A stretch of 64,000 nt of DNA, taken from Spinacia oleracea. Lineage: Eukaryota > Streptophyta > Magnoliopsida > Caryophyllales > Amaranthaceae. How positions within the stretch are numbered: the first letter of the stretch is position 1; each line of letters begins with the position of its first letter. The notes beneath the pieces were generated by a model, which worked only from the letters and a program-made list of their open reading frames with translations, had not been told where the DNA came from and did not search any database. Of the stretch, positions 38,076 through 49,859 are shown one piece after another. The position numbers and the translations under genes were made by a program. The stretch is taken from contig NC_079492.1 in the NCBI RefSeq assembly GCF_020520425.1, positions 67,633,671-67,697,670 on the forward strand. The letters are read 5' to 3'.

Positions 38076-38400
38076 ATTGCAGCGGGCTTTTAGACCCCTG
38101 TTGCAGCGTACATCGTATGCTGCAACTGGGGGGCCTGCAACAAGTCTGAACTTGTTGCAGCGTACAATGTTCGCTGCGAAAAGTGCTTTTTTGCAGCGTA
38201 CATGCATATGTACGCTGCAAAAAGTGCCAAAAATTTGGCGAAATTCTGGACTTGTTGCAGCGTACAAATTGTTGTACGCTGCAAAAGACCCAACCTGTTG
38301 CAGGGTACATCTATTTGTACGCTGCAACAAGTCAAGAATTTTGCCAAATTTTTGGCACTTGTTGCAGCGTACACATATATATGTACGCTGCAACAAAGCA
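38076..38400. repeat. Left subterminal repeats of CACTA 1
   Basis: The motif TTGCAGCGTACA and its reverse complement recur about every 30-50 bases, often paired around a short spacer so that they can form hairpins (for example CAGCGTACATGCATATGTAC near 38200). These are probable transposase-binding sites. The long open frames here on both strands come from the repeat and are not genes. Confidence 0.85.
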
Positions 38401-38917
38401 CTTTTGGCGGGAAAATTTTTGTTTTGTTTAGGGATACCTAGAGTGCCTTGCACCAAATATAGATCGAAACCTGTCACAACATTAATTGAATATCGCAACC
38501 TGTATAACAAATATAAAAACAATAACAGGTGTTTTGTATATATCTCAAAACCAAAGTGCACATACCATATACATTTAAATAAATATATGTACGTTCCAAT
38601 TTCAACGTACGCATACATTTTAACATAAAATATTGTTCTATAACATCTAAACCAACTCGATCAAGCGCGCTCAGGTCAATAATAAATACTTGCTGGTAAA
38701 AAACTTCGCCCATTGCTCACGAACCACGTCAATTTCCTCACTAGCATAAGGCGCAGTCCTCGGAGTATAAACCTTTACAAAAACAAAAATTTGATGGGAG
38801 CATTAGATCGATTAAATGCAAATAAAATGTCACATTTTAACATTCAAGAAACTAATTAAAATGTACTAATAGTCTAGAATACGAATCAATTAAGAGTAAG
38901 AAAAATTAATAAATTAC

Positions 38918-39905
38918 CTATAACGACCCAAATTTGGGAGCGGAAATGTCATTTTAGTTCTAAATATGACCTATAACGACCCAACGAGCCTTAAATGTGC
39001 ATAAATAGGTTCGAATGACTTTTCGAAAGTTAAAACTATGCATATTAGTCATGTAATAAGAATCAAATGTATCCTTAGGTTCTTTAGTTCAAAGTTGGGA
39101 GCGGAAATGTAATTTTAGCTCTAAATATAACCTATAACGACCCAAAGAGCCTTAAATGTGCATAAATAGGTTCGAATGAGTTATAGAATGTTAAAACTAT
39201 GCATATTCGTCATGTATAAGAATCAAATGAGTCCTTAGGTCCTTTAGTTCATAGTTGGGAGCGGAAATGTCATTTTAGCCTAAATATGACCTATAACGAC
39301 CCAATAAGCCTTGAATGTGCATAAATAGATTCGAATGAGTTTTAGAAAGTTAAAACTATGAATATTAGTCATGTAATAAGAATCAAACGTATCCTTAGGT
39401 TCTTTAGTTCAAAGTTGGGAGCGAAAATGTCATTTTAGCTCTAAATATGACCTATAACGATCCAGTGAGCCTTAAATGTGCATAAATAGATTGGAATGAG
39501 TTGTAGAGAGTTAAAACTATACATATTAGTCATGTAATAAGAATCATTCGAGTCCTTGGGTTCTTTAGTTCAAAATTGGGAGTGGAAATGTCATTTTAGC
39601 TCTAACTATGACCTATAACGACCCAGTGAGCCTTAAATTTGCATAAATAGATTCGAATGAGTTTAAGAAAGTTAAAACTATGCATATGAATAATGTAATA
39701 AGAATCAAATGAGTCCTAAGGTTCTTTAGTTCAAAGTTGGGAGCGAAAATGTCATTTTAGTCTAAATATGACCTATAACGACCAAACAAGTCTCAAATGT
39801 GCATAAATAGATTGTATTGAGTCTTGGAAACTTAAAATTAATAATATTAATCATTTAATTAGTTTGAAATGAATTCTTAGGTATATTAGTTCAAAGTTGG
39901 AGAGG
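38918..39905. repeat. Tandem repeat of about 160 bases inside CACTA 1
   Basis: About six degenerate copies, each containing CCTATAACGACCCA, GTGCATAAATAG, AGTTAAAACTATGCATATTA and GGGAGCGGAAATGTCATTTTA. Starts of the first motif lie near 38970, 39130, 39290, 39450, 39611 and 39771, so the period is about 160. No coding content. Confidence 0.9.
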
Positions 39906-40931
39906 GAGGGGGACCACGGCCTTTAATGGTCTTTGTAATCGTACTAATACCTTGTGATTCGTCACCCGTTGTGGGAGTAATGCCACCTTCTGATTCATGC
40001 CCAACAACAATTTGGTAATTAATCATCGTACATAGGGTGTTCCTGCATCAAGTAAAATATACAGAAGGGTGGTGAGTGAAGTATAGAATCAAATTTGCAG
40101 TCATATAAACTCGACCCCCAGTTAAGAAATTAACATCAGCAGATTGTCTTCGTGTTTGCAACTCTAGTTCAGTTAAGACTTAACTCTGGGGCATAGCAAA
40201 TTCTAATCTAACAGTTAAATCTCAGTGTCTAATCCATAACTTCCTTCTAGTTACCGCGGAAAACATATATGTATGGATGTGGTATCAGCTCCATTTCAAT
40301 AATGCTTTACACGAAGTAGTTTCTATGCTTACTTCCACCAAAAAGATTTCCAATGGTTCCTAATGAAACCAAGGGGCAAAGAGGAACAAGGATTTATGTT
40401 TGCAAAAGTTATGATGTTCCAGTACAGGACTAACTATCTAGTTCCAAATGCAAGATTAACAAGTAATATGAACTCGAGTCAAAACCATCTCTTAAACATT
40501 TAGATTTCCCTTACTATTACACTTCAGTTTTCAGTAGAACCGAAGATAATATAAAAGTGGTACCCTTAGTAACAGTTACTTTCCCAGAGACATGGAGAAA
40601 TAGGTTTATAAAACATGATATTCATAATGAATCTTTTCATTCTTCATGCTACAAAGTATGAACACTATATCAAAACACATTTATAAAAGTGAAGGCTCAT
40701 TCTGATGGAAAACTTTCCTGCAGTTTTTACATCAAGATGAAACCACTTTAGTAGAATTATTTTAGGGGTTTGGAACTATAGAATATAATCCCTTGGTGCT
40801 GTTTGGTATAAAATTGACTTCGGAAAAAAGATCTGATGAACATGAAAGTGAGATGAAAACAGAATATAATCCCTATGTTAAGGACTGTATAACAGATGAC
40901 CACAGACCATTGCACCCCTTCAGATCATATT

Positions 40932-41317
40932 CTACGAGCCTGATGGAGATTCAATGAAGTCTGATGTGGGGGCAGGAATTGGATTCTGGCCAGCAAGAGA
41001 ACCAGTGGGGGTGCTCATCTTAAATATCTCAACTCCATTCAGAAATGAGTTATAGTAATTAGGTTTGGGAGTACCACTGGTATCTGGATGCAGTGCAAGC
41101 CATAGATTCTGCTGAGGTTCTTTACTATCGGGAAGAAGCACCACAAAGTCCTGAACATTAGGTATCCCATTGCTTGTTGCCAAGGCAATGATATGATATC
41201 CAGAGGATGCAGTTTGATTGTTGAGGTAGATATTAAACAAAAACTGGTTTACCTTTGTTATATTAGCAAAGATCTCACAGAAATGCAGTCTAACCAAGTA
41301 ACTTAACCCAGTATCGG
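40932..41317 (-). pseudogene. Captured malectin-like fragment of a FERONIA-type receptor kinase
   Basis: The minus strand reads YLVRLHFCEIFANITKVNQ, FNIYLNNQTA, LWLALHPDTSG, NYYNSFLNGVEIFKMS and GSLAGQNPIP. This is the end of the second malectin-like domain and the start of the following linker of CrRLK1L receptor kinases such as FERONIA. These receptors sit in the plasma membrane and bind RALF peptides and pectin. The transmembrane and kinase parts are absent. The frame is open for about 128 codons, up to a TAG after ESPSGS. It is a piece of a host gene carried inside the transposon, not a receptor gene. Identification rests on remembered family sequence. Confidence 0.85.
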
Positions 41318-42863
41318 AAAACCATTACCATTCTCCATACACAAGTAGAAGTATGAAGCAATGTTATTAAGTCTTAGGCATATAGAAACATTTAGAATCA
41401 ACCGAATTCGATTACTTCGTATATAAATTGAATAAATCCCAAATAAACTCGCCAGCCAGTAGAGTATTCAACAATTTTCAAAATCAAAGAATGACTGACC
41501 TTTACCTCCTGAAATAAGCTACCTTCTGATCTGTGAATTTCAAGCCTGCTCGAAGTCATCAGGGAAGAGAGCCCTGGTAAATGTCATCATTATGCTTGCC
41601 AGCTATGTTCTGGATAAATAATTCCTCATCTATTGGAACACCACCGTTGAATCCTATCTGTTTAAACAAGAATACTAATCAATTCATGACATACATCTTG
41701 CGATTCTCTCTCATTATTTATACTATCTAGAGTTGATACAAGTTGTGCATTTAGACATCAGAAATATGTACATGATTTCCACGGGAGATCTCATATTTAG
41801 AATTGCTAGTCAAGTTGATTGCCCTGAATGGAGAAGAAATACAACATGCAATATGCAAGATCAATGAGCTAAAAACCAAGAGCCATGTAACATATACAGA
41901 TCTTTTCATGAATATATCTCATCATGTTCATGTGTATGTCCCATGGACTCACTAAAAGAGTGGTATGACTCTTGTTCTTATTTACAAGGACAATCATTAA
42001 ATTAAGCAGAATGTTTTATTGATTTTCTTTGACAGAAGCTTATATAGCATAACAGTAAGACTGGATTCTGCAGTAAACACTAGCAGAGAACAAGAAGAAC
42101 CAATAGATCATTACGTATTACTTATAAACTTCAAATATTGCTGCTACAAGTTATTTCTATTGAAGCCTTATAAGTTAATTGAGGATACGATTGCGAAATC
42201 ACTACAAGTTATTGAGGAAACCTGCTTATTAAAAAAATTAATTGTCTTGAACTTTTAATTTCATACATCAGGCTTTCAGGGCAGTTTCCCAAAACTCCAA
42301 ATTTATGATTTTAGTAGCAAAATCTGCATATACTCCTGCAGTTTCTAGATTACTAGCAAAAGAAGGAAAACAACATACACACAAACTGATTGGAACATAC
42401 CATATTTTACTGGAAAATCAAAACTAATCGAACTGAAAAATCAAAACTGATCAGAAAGCCTCAGTGTTACGATTACAAATTGATCAGAACAACCTCAATG
42501 TTGTACTGAAATATCAAAACTTATTTTTTTTTGGGAAATAACTTATAAAAACCAGAATCGGAACCAAAATTTGTACAAGATCAACCAACTTAACACCTAG
42601 GCTTTGCAACAAAAGCAAGCCAAAAACAAAAAAATCTAAGACTACTGAGAAGGTTTGAGAAAAGGTAAATGCTAGAAAAGAAACCACGCGGATGCAAGTT
42701 GCGTATTTACCAGTTCATATGTTTCTAAAAATGCAAAAGATGTTCACATAGATCCCAATCCAACTAATAAAAATAATCGTCCAACGGTTTCACAAAAATT
42801 CACAAGAATAGCAGGAAATAAAAGACAGAACAACAGGCAGCACATAACTTAAGCACCAACTTA

Positions 42864-42941
42864 CTAAGCATACTCAGTGAGCTTCCTAAGGTTTTGATTG
42901 TCCAATATAGCTAGGATCAACTTTTTGTTCTCATAAAGATA
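42864..42941 (-). pseudogene. Captured exon of a GRF-interacting factor (AN3/GIF, SSXT domain)
   Basis: After an acceptor (TTCTATTGCAG on the minus strand) the sequence reads YLYENKKLILAILDNQNLRK then LTEYA. This matches the SNH/SSXT core of ANGUSTIFOLIA3/GIF1 (YLDENKKLILAILDNQNLGK, LTECAQ). GIF proteins are transcriptional co-activators that pair with GRF factors and SWI/SNF complexes to drive leaf cell proliferation. The last Gln codon is TAG and the donor next to it is damaged. Neighbouring GIF exons were not found nearby. It is a single captured, decayed exon in the same orientation as the malectin fragment. Confidence 0.85.
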
Positions 42942-43984
42942 CTGCAATAGAATGTAAACATAAGATCAAGCTCGGGGAAGAAAAATGCACGTGTCTTGTA
43001 GAGAATATATCACATTACACAGAAGATTGCAAATGATACTTATACCCAAATAAAATAAAAAATTCTTAAACAGTCACCAGTAAGAGCAAAACAGAATATG
43101 AAAAATAAAAAATGACTCCCAATAAGAGCAAAACAGAATTGAACAAACCAGGAGCAGCAGCAAAACCAAAAACACTCCAATGCAAACCAGTATAACCCAA
43201 CATGAGCTCCTATAACGGAATCTAAATCAGAAAAATAAATTCTCTTCTGCAAGACGGGAAGTACCCATCACACCAAACTTTAATAAGTAACTTAGTACTA
43301 CAACTACAATCATAAAGTAAATTGTTAATTTCTATTTTCAAAATATTTACCCTTAACTTGAAACCTATGACCAAATTATCATTATTTACTTCCCCTATTT
43401 GGCTCTGGCTCTACCTAATTTTCATAAGCCCTTCCTAGATGCATTAGAGAATACAACGAGACATTTGCATTTGGCTCAAGCTGAGTACAAATCCAACATT
43501 TGTAGAACTAGTAGCAATATGGAATTAATAGACTTCACATCAAACAAAGAAACTAACAAAATCAAGTATGACTAATCACATTACAACAATAGTTCTTGCA
43601 TTCATACCGTACTAATTTCACAGAAGAAACACACAAACTAACCAAATTCAATGTATTCCAATTAGTTCCTCGATTACTTGTATACCCTGACACATTTAAA
43701 CCAATCTGAACTCCTAACTCTGCTCAAATCCTCCCAAAGATTTGATCCCTCAAAACCCTAATCTCACAACATATAACCTTACAAATAAAAAAAATAAAAA
43801 TAAAAACTAAATTCCGTGAAATCCATAACAAACAAGAAAAAAAATCAACACAATCGCAGCAAAATCAACATGAAGTTCAAACGAAATCGACAAAACAATC
43901 AACAAATCAGAAATTGATGCTAAAAAGTTACAAATCTGGAAAAGGGCAAGAGCGATGAACTTTTCGAGGTTGAGTATAAGCAGA

Positions 43985-44215
43985 TGCGCGCACTAAAAAC
44001 CAATTGAACAAACAAATTGAACAAACCCTAAAAACGAATTGAACAAACGAATGAAACCCTAAAAACGAATTGAAAAAACGAATTGAAAAAACGAATTGAA
44101 AAAATGAATTGAACAAACCCTAAAAAAGAATTGAACAAACGTACAGAACCCTAAAAACGAATTGAACAAACCCTAATTCTTAAAACGAAAATCAGGTAAA
44201 CGAATTGAGCAAACC
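43985..44215. repeat. Short degenerate repeats AAACGAATTGAACAAACCCT in CACTA 1
   Basis: Blocks of AAAACGAATTGAACAAACC and ACCCTAAAAACGAATTGAA recur about ten times. They include ACCCTAA but are not a telomere array. On the minus strand they lie just after a leader-like region (44220-44500) that is rich in CT and has a CCCCTCAG/GTTTGC junction. Confidence 0.75.
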
Positions 44216-44219
44216 TGAG

Positions 44220-44500
44220 GGGACAGGGAAGATTACTAGCCGCGACGAAGAGGTTGACGGAAAATAGGACGCGAGCAACTTTCTTTCTTGAAACCACCGG
44301 CGCGAGCAAGCTAAGTGTTTCCTTGGAACCAACGGCCGAGCAAGCTAATAGGTGGCCTCTGGCGAGGAGGCCAGAACCACCGACGAAGAAGCTAGATTGA
44401 CGATGAAGGGAAAGGTTTTTTTTTATGAGGGGACGACGCAGGGAAAGTTAAGGGAGAAGAAGGGAGTTGAGCGCGAGAGATGCTTAATTTGTTTTGAATT
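44220..44500 (-). promoter_or_regulatory. Leader-like region of a captured gene in CACTA 1
   Basis: The minus strand is GC- and CT-rich (CTTCTTCTCCCTTAACTTTC, GCTTCTTCGTCGGTGG) and ends in a donor-like CCCCTCAG/GTTTGC. This resembles a plant 5' UTR with an intron. It lies upstream of the GIF and malectin pieces on the same strand and could drive a chimeric transcript. No protein is recognised in it. Confidence 0.35.
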
Positions 44501-44519
44501 AGTTTCAACGAATATTGCA

Positions 44520-44750
44520 GCGATTTTTTTTTTACCCGGGTTATTGCAGGGGGCTTTAACAAGTACGCTGCAATAAAAACGAGCTATTGCAGGGGGCTTT
44601 TAAAATGTACGCTGCAACAAACTTTTTTGCAGGGAACAATTAAATTGTACGCTGCAATAACCCTTTAAAGGGTTTGACCCGCGTTGACCGACTGGTTGTT
44701 GAAGCGTATTAACACATGTACGCTGCAACAAGGGGGCTGCAACAGGGGTT
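44520..44750. repeat. Right subterminal repeats of CACTA 1
   Basis: TTGCAGGGGGCTTT and TGTACGCTGCAA motifs repeat up to the inverted terminus, mirroring the left subterminal region. Confidence 0.82.
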
Positions 44751-44762
44751 TTTTCTACTGTG

Positions 44763-45485
44763 TATTGGAGAATGGCACAAAAATGTTGACGTAACCAAGT
44801 TAAAGATTCATACTAACTTGTGTAAGGATGGTTATGGACCTTATGGAGGTGGACCGTACACCAAGTATTTGTATGATTTTAGCTCAGAAGTACCATCAAA
44901 TGGTCGTGTTGTCGGATTCTTCGGAACATTGGAAAACAACTACGTTCAGTCAAGATAGCTTTTACCTAGTTGTTTTGTAACTTTTAATATGTTTTGATTA
45001 CCTTTTATATAAAAAATATATAAATAAATATTTTCGAATGTTAAATGATTAATTTTACAGTTATTTTAATACATTGTTATTGATATTGAATAAATAATTT
45101 TTATTAAACTGAAATTTTTTATCACTACAAATTAAAATAGATAACTTTTACATATATCAGGGTAAATTTTACACATTTCGAATTAACATTTACCTCAGAG
45201 AACAATATTCATTGCATACCGCTTGTAAATAAGAATTTGTGAAAAGATAAGGACAAACCTCAACAAATCTCTCCTTTGAGTAAATTCAATTTTGGTATAA
45301 GATATTCTTATAATGACTAATAATATACTCCATATAATAAGTAAAGAAAAAGTAGCATCAAACTTACACTAAGAATCGAAGCTTATTTTTATACCAAAGA
45401 ATATTTATAGAAATGGAAGGATAATAATAGTGGATGCTTCTTTTTCCAACCAAAGGAATATTTATAGAAATGGTGTATGTAGAGA
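44763..45485 (+). repeat. Array unit U7, right part
   Basis: Exon 3 of lectin copy 7 continues from the TAT duplication to about 44951, then joins directly to the AT-rich unit tail. About 3 kb of the unit (3' exon block, MITE-B, both exon-like relics) is missing. Confidence 0.9.
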
Positions 45486-45654
45486 ATATATCTTGCCATC
45501 AGATATTGAAATTATTAACTAAAAAAATAATGGAAAATAGAAAAAAGGATGCAAACAAATTGCGAAAGTACTAGACACGTTAGAGTTGTTACAACTGAAG
45601 ATTGTACACATGTATGTAGGTTATCATAGGTTCGAATCTCCTCTTCCATTTGTA

Positions 45655-45982
45655 CTCCCTCCGTCCCTTAATACTCGCACCGATTTGACCGGTGCGGAGT
45701 TTAAGACACTTGAATTGACTTATTAATTTAATAGGTGTTAGTTGATAGTGGTGTATTTTTTATTAATATAGTTAGTGGGAAATGTGTCAGGAGTGGGGAG
45801 TGGTGAATTGGGGGTGTGAATTTTTAAATGATTTTTTGTAGGGAATAAGGGTGTAGGTGGGTTAGTAGGTAAGTGTGAAAAATAATATAATATTGCTAAA
45901 AATATCCATTTATAGTAGCGGTGCAAGTGTTAAGGGACAACCCGAAAATGAAAGCGGTGCGAGTATTAAGGGACAGAGGGAG
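45655..45982. mobile_element. MITE-A, Stowaway-like, in U8
   Basis: Same element and position as in U1, with TA flanks. Confidence 0.85.
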
Positions 45983-46335
45983 TATTTTTTTTGTATTGCA
46001 TTTGTACCTCACTCGACCAGAAAAACATATTTATAGATATATAAGAAACATACTTGTGCCTACATATATACCTATCCATTTTTCCATTTAACAATAATTT
46101 TGCAGGAGCCTCCTATAACCATGTAACATGAAAAATGAATTTAAAAAAGCAGAGGGAGTATAAGTCTAGTTAAGAGAGGAAATAGCCAAAACAAAAATTA
46201 GGGAAAATTTTAAGATGAAGAATTGTCACAATATTTTCTCAAGAAGTCAAGAACAAATTATACACAATATTTGTCAAGAATAGATGAAAATGCAAACTAG
46301 TTGATATAAAATATATTGATGAGCATCTTGGTATT

Positions 46336-46401
46336 ATGCATGCAAATGCATAACAGAATAAATGGAATGGGACCTTGTTCTTATCTGAATGCATATATAA
46401 A
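46336..46401 (+). promoter_or_regulatory. Distal promoter elements of lectin copy 8, displaced
   Basis: The RY palindrome ATGCATGCAAATGCAT (46336-46351) and TATATAAA (46394-46401) are intact. The CACTA 2 insertion now puts them about 5.1 kb from the start codon instead of about 200 bases. Confidence 0.5.
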
Positions 46402-46494
46402 GTATGCATACACATGACTAATAAATAAGTGGTGGGCATGACGGACCACCAGAATATGTTCGTGTGTGGTGAGTTGGTGACACTACTACAAAAA

Positions 46495-46850
46495 TGGGCA
46501 AAGAGACCCTTTAGAAAAGACCCGTTGGTCGACGTAACGGGTCTCTTTAATTTAAGAGATCTAATATTATAGATAACGGCTCTCTTATGAGTTAAATGGC
46601 CCATTAAAATTAGAGGGGTGAAAAATAAAAGACCTGTTATCTGATTTAACGGGTCTCTAGCGTATAAAAGGGGCCATTTAAATGCCGTGCAAAATAAAAT
46701 AAAAGAAGCAATAAACCCTTTATTTACTTAACGGGTCTCTTATGTATCAAGGGACCCACCACTTCTCGTAAAAAATAATTGGAAAATAGCAAAAGAGCCG
46801 TCATTTAACATAACGGGTCTCTATTTTCATTCATTTCCTGGCGCCAAGAC
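46495..46850. repeat. Left subterminal repeats of CACTA 2
   Basis: Repeated AAGAGACCC and AACGGGTCTCT motifs spaced about 30-70 bases apart. The matching right cluster is at about 50925-51385. Probable transposase-binding arrays. Confidence 0.82.
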
Positions 46851-47660
46851 TTTCGCAAAACCCAATTTCACCCTAGGTTTTTCTTTTCCCTCTTTCTTCT
46901 TCCCTGGACATACAACCCCTAGGTTTTTTCTTTGCCTCTTTCTTCTTCCCTGGACATACAACCTAAGGCAACCATCGACGAATTCATTGACGAACTCACC
47001 ACTACCAACGGCTAATCGGAGAACTAAGTTACGATTGGCGACTTCACTCCCACTGGCGACCTCGACACAATCGCTAGCAAACTACAAATTTAGGTTTTTG
47101 TTCTCATCACTCTCTTCTTCTCTTTAATTATTTGTTTCAAATTTCTGAATTTCGTGTGGTTTTCGGTTTTGGAATTCGATTTGTAATTTCTGCTACAATT
47201 TAGGGTTTTTTTTTCCTGAAATTGTTTTCCCCTCTGAATTTCTGAAATTTCAATTGATGCGATTTTGTGTTTAGATGTTCATGTAATAGCTTGTTTCAAA
47301 TTTCTGAATTTCGTGTGGTTTTCGGTTTCAATTTGTAATTTCTGCTACAAGTTAGGTTTTTTTCCTGAAATTGTTTTTCCCCAAAAATTTGATATTTCAA
47401 TTGTTGCGATTTGTAATTTTAATTTTGGGGTTAGGTTTTCCAGTTTCATGGGAAAGTGTTTCGCCATGGTTTGTTGGAATACTGTCTTTCTAGAGTTTCT
47501 TGGCATGAGTGAGACACTGAATATGTTTGATCTTTCAAAACCTCCACAACATATTTATGGTATCCAGATTTGGGTGTTTATGGGATGCGCCCAAGTATCA
47601 GACTCATCTTTTATTAAAATTTTCTTATTTTGTAGTTTGAAGTGTCAAGTATCAAGGCAC
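46850..47660 (+). other. Gene-like leader and short frame in CACTA 2, unidentified
   Basis: The sequence starts with CT-rich stretches and two copies of TCTTCTTCCCTGGACATACA, then GATTTAGGTTTT-like leader sequence. That resembles a plant 5' UTR with an intron. A frame to 47672 includes MGKCFAMVCWNTVFLEFLG. I do not recognise it. It may be captured host DNA. Confidence 0.3.
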
Positions 47661-49493
47661 ACCTATGTTTGAGTATCATGTATCGAACAAGGGAACCCAC
47701 TATTTTGCATCTAGATGGATACAAATCTGAATAAATATATGATGTAGACACTGGAAATGTCGAGTCCAATAGTCTAGTAACATAACAGAAGATGGGCTTT
47801 GACTCCCCCTTTCCAAAATAGAACCCTCGTAGATTCGCACATCTTCTTGTCATCAAATTGTTTCAAAGTGATGCATACATAGCCACCCTCGACTCAACTG
47901 GATTTAATTGAATAATATTTAAGTGTAAAGGGTAAAGCTAATTTATTCTTGTCCATCCCCTTTCGTCATATTTTACTTAATGTTCGCTCTAGTAACTCGT
48001 TGTTTCTGACTGAAAGTAGTTTTAGAGATGATAATGTTGTTGAAGTCCAGACCCCAGAGTGGTACTTTTGTTCCTGCTCACTATTAAGTAGATATTTTAT
48101 TTTATTTTGCCTAGATATAAGTTATATCTTATTTTTGCTCACTTTGGTAAGTTCATAATTTGAAACATGTCCTATTTGCCTCTTCACAGGTGTTTAATAG
48201 ATACAATGGTGTGATTGATGGAGTCCAGTTCTCATCACATGACCCTGTAGGTGGCCTACTAGCTAGATCTACCCATTGATCCATCTGCTGGTATTCGTTG
48301 TGCAGAGGTATTGCTTGAAATTTTCCTATGCTTCTATGAGATGATTGGATCTTTATCACATCAATATCTTTCATTTGTATGAAGTGTTAAAACAATTCAA
48401 AAATTGTTTTATTTGTTCTTTTCTTGCTGATATATAATGGTATGTGCACAAGCTCCGCTACATCTGCTTGATATGTAGCTATACTTTCATATGTGGTTGT
48501 GTGTGTATAGTAAGCTGCTAAATTGCTTCTGTCAAGTTCTGAATCCGTGCTTCATTACTTTGAATGAATATTTTCAATCTTTCTCCATTTGACCAGTTAG
48601 TGAAAGGTTCTGAGATGTCCATTTATTTCTCCATTTAACCAGTTTAGTGAAAGGTTAATTGTGAGATTTATAGAATCATATCATTGAGAATACTAATCCA
48701 AAGATACTGCAGCTGTACCACTAGTAATGGGCATATAAATAACCAGTTATTTAAAAAAGTAGTAGTAACTGACACAAATAATGCCTGTTACAATTCCAAA
48801 TAGATTAATTTTCTCAGTTTCAGTTTTAAGCTTTTAGCAATTACAGTTCTGAATGAGTTTCAAGATATGTTAGGCATTCAGATACTCTCCCGATTTTCCT
48901 GATTGTTCTAATTGTTGGTTCAAATCCTTCATTTCTACAATTTTTTGTTGGTATTCGCTTTTAATATTTCGATGTTCATAGATAATTTTGATCATTTAGA
49001 AATTTAATTTGAACAATCGTGTCTGATCCTAAATTTCTTTCATGGTTAATTCTGTTATTGTTTGCCATAATTCTTGGAAATATGATATATGGAAGTAATC
49101 AAATTGGAGTATACTTTCTTTGTATTACAGTGGCAGTCTCGTAGTGGTACTATATTGTGTAGGTGTGCTATTAATATGAGGGAATGTGGGTGAGTGTGGG
49201 TGTATCAAGGTGTTTGAATGTGTTTGGGGATGATGAGGATCTTTTTGGCTGGATTACTATTGGCAGGGGGCTGAATTATGTTGTGCAGGTGAGTGTTCAT
49301 TTAAGGGAGGGAGTGTGCAGGTAGTTCTTAGGTTGTCGGGCTTGTTGGTTTGGTTGTGTGTGTGTGGTAGGGTCGGATTATAGTTTAGTTTTTGAGCTAC
49401 TAGTCTTATATAGGGTATATCTGGTTCAAGTCACAACTTTAGTTAAGTGTCAAGATTTTCAGCTGACATATAAACCATTTTCTTAGTTGAGCT

Positions 49494-49859
49494 TTGCCTA
49501 AACCAGTTGGTACGAGTAGGATTTCTTCTAGATCCAAGAATCGTGTTTTAAGCACCAAGCCAAATCCTTTGCTTGCTGAAAATTTATATCATTCATCCCC
49601 TCAAGTGCCGAACACGTATGAAAAGCTTGTACGAACTGAAATTTTGTCTGGGCCTATCATCCTAAGCTCAAAGTCAATATTGAAAGAAAGCACTAATAAC
49701 ATACTGCCCCCACCTTTAACTGAGAGTATTTTAGCGCAGCAGCTTAAGCCTGAGATCGCATCAAGTAGCAAAAAACTCAATTTACTATTCTTTTCTGGTC
49801 CTTTGACTAGCAAGCCCTTGTCAAAAGCCTTCAATATCAACTTGAGTTCCAGTATGTGA
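49494..49859 (+). other. Open frame in CACTA 2, unidentified
   Basis: A 121-codon frame that includes RISSRSKNRVLSTKPNPLLA, LSSKSILKESTNNILPPPL and NLLFFSGPLTSKP. Its serine/proline-rich composition is more protein-like than the surrounding AT-rich sequence, so it may be part of a captured gene. No known domain is recognised, and it may be non-coding. Confidence 0.25.

Larger units (their letters stand above)
38056..44762. mobile_element. CACTA transposon 1 with captured host gene pieces (non-autonomous)
   Basis: It begins CACTAGTAGAAAAAACCC and ends with the inverted form (GGGGTTTTTTCTACTGTG). A 3-base duplication, TAT, flanks it at 38053-38055 and 44763-44765 inside lectin exon 3 (GGGGCTATTGG in intact copies). 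Both subterminal regions are full of TTGCAGCGTACA repeats in both orientations, as known for En/Spm elements whose transposase binds subterminal repeats. I see no TNPD/TNP2-type transposase. The interior holds tandem repeats, a GIF exon, a malectin-like fragment and a leader-like region, all read on the minus strand where a direction is visible. Confidence 0.93.
37334..44951 (+). pseudogene. Jacalin-related lectin, copy 7 (frameshift, transposon-split, 3' deletion)
   Basis: Exon 1 is 37334-37354, ending CAA with the donor changed to TT. Exon 2 is 37681-37870, one base longer than normal because of an extra C in GGGCAACCCATGG, so it is out of frame. Exon 3 starts at 38009, is split by the CACTA element after 38055, resumes at 44763 and ends at about 44951. 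There the last codons and about 3 kb of downstream unit are deleted, with a TC microhomology at the junction. Exon 2 also reads RPYG in place of GPYG. Confidence 0.9.

Noticed and set aside
38076-38400. CRISPR-like regularly spaced repeats
   Set aside because: The repeats alternate in orientation and lie next to a transposon terminus in a plant genome; they are CACTA subterminal repeats.
38058-38628. Long frames on both strands at the left end of CACTA 1
   Set aside because: They arise from stop-poor subterminal repeats and have no protein similarity that I recognise.
41515-41660. A minus-strand frame, GFNGGVPIDEELFIQNIAG, between the two captured gene pieces
   Set aside because: It could be a third captured exon, but I could not assign it to any family and the frame is short.
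43985-44215. Interstitial telomere repeats (ACCCTAAA)
   Set aside because: The ACCCTAAA units are spaced by ACGAATTGAACAA and are not a continuous telomere array.
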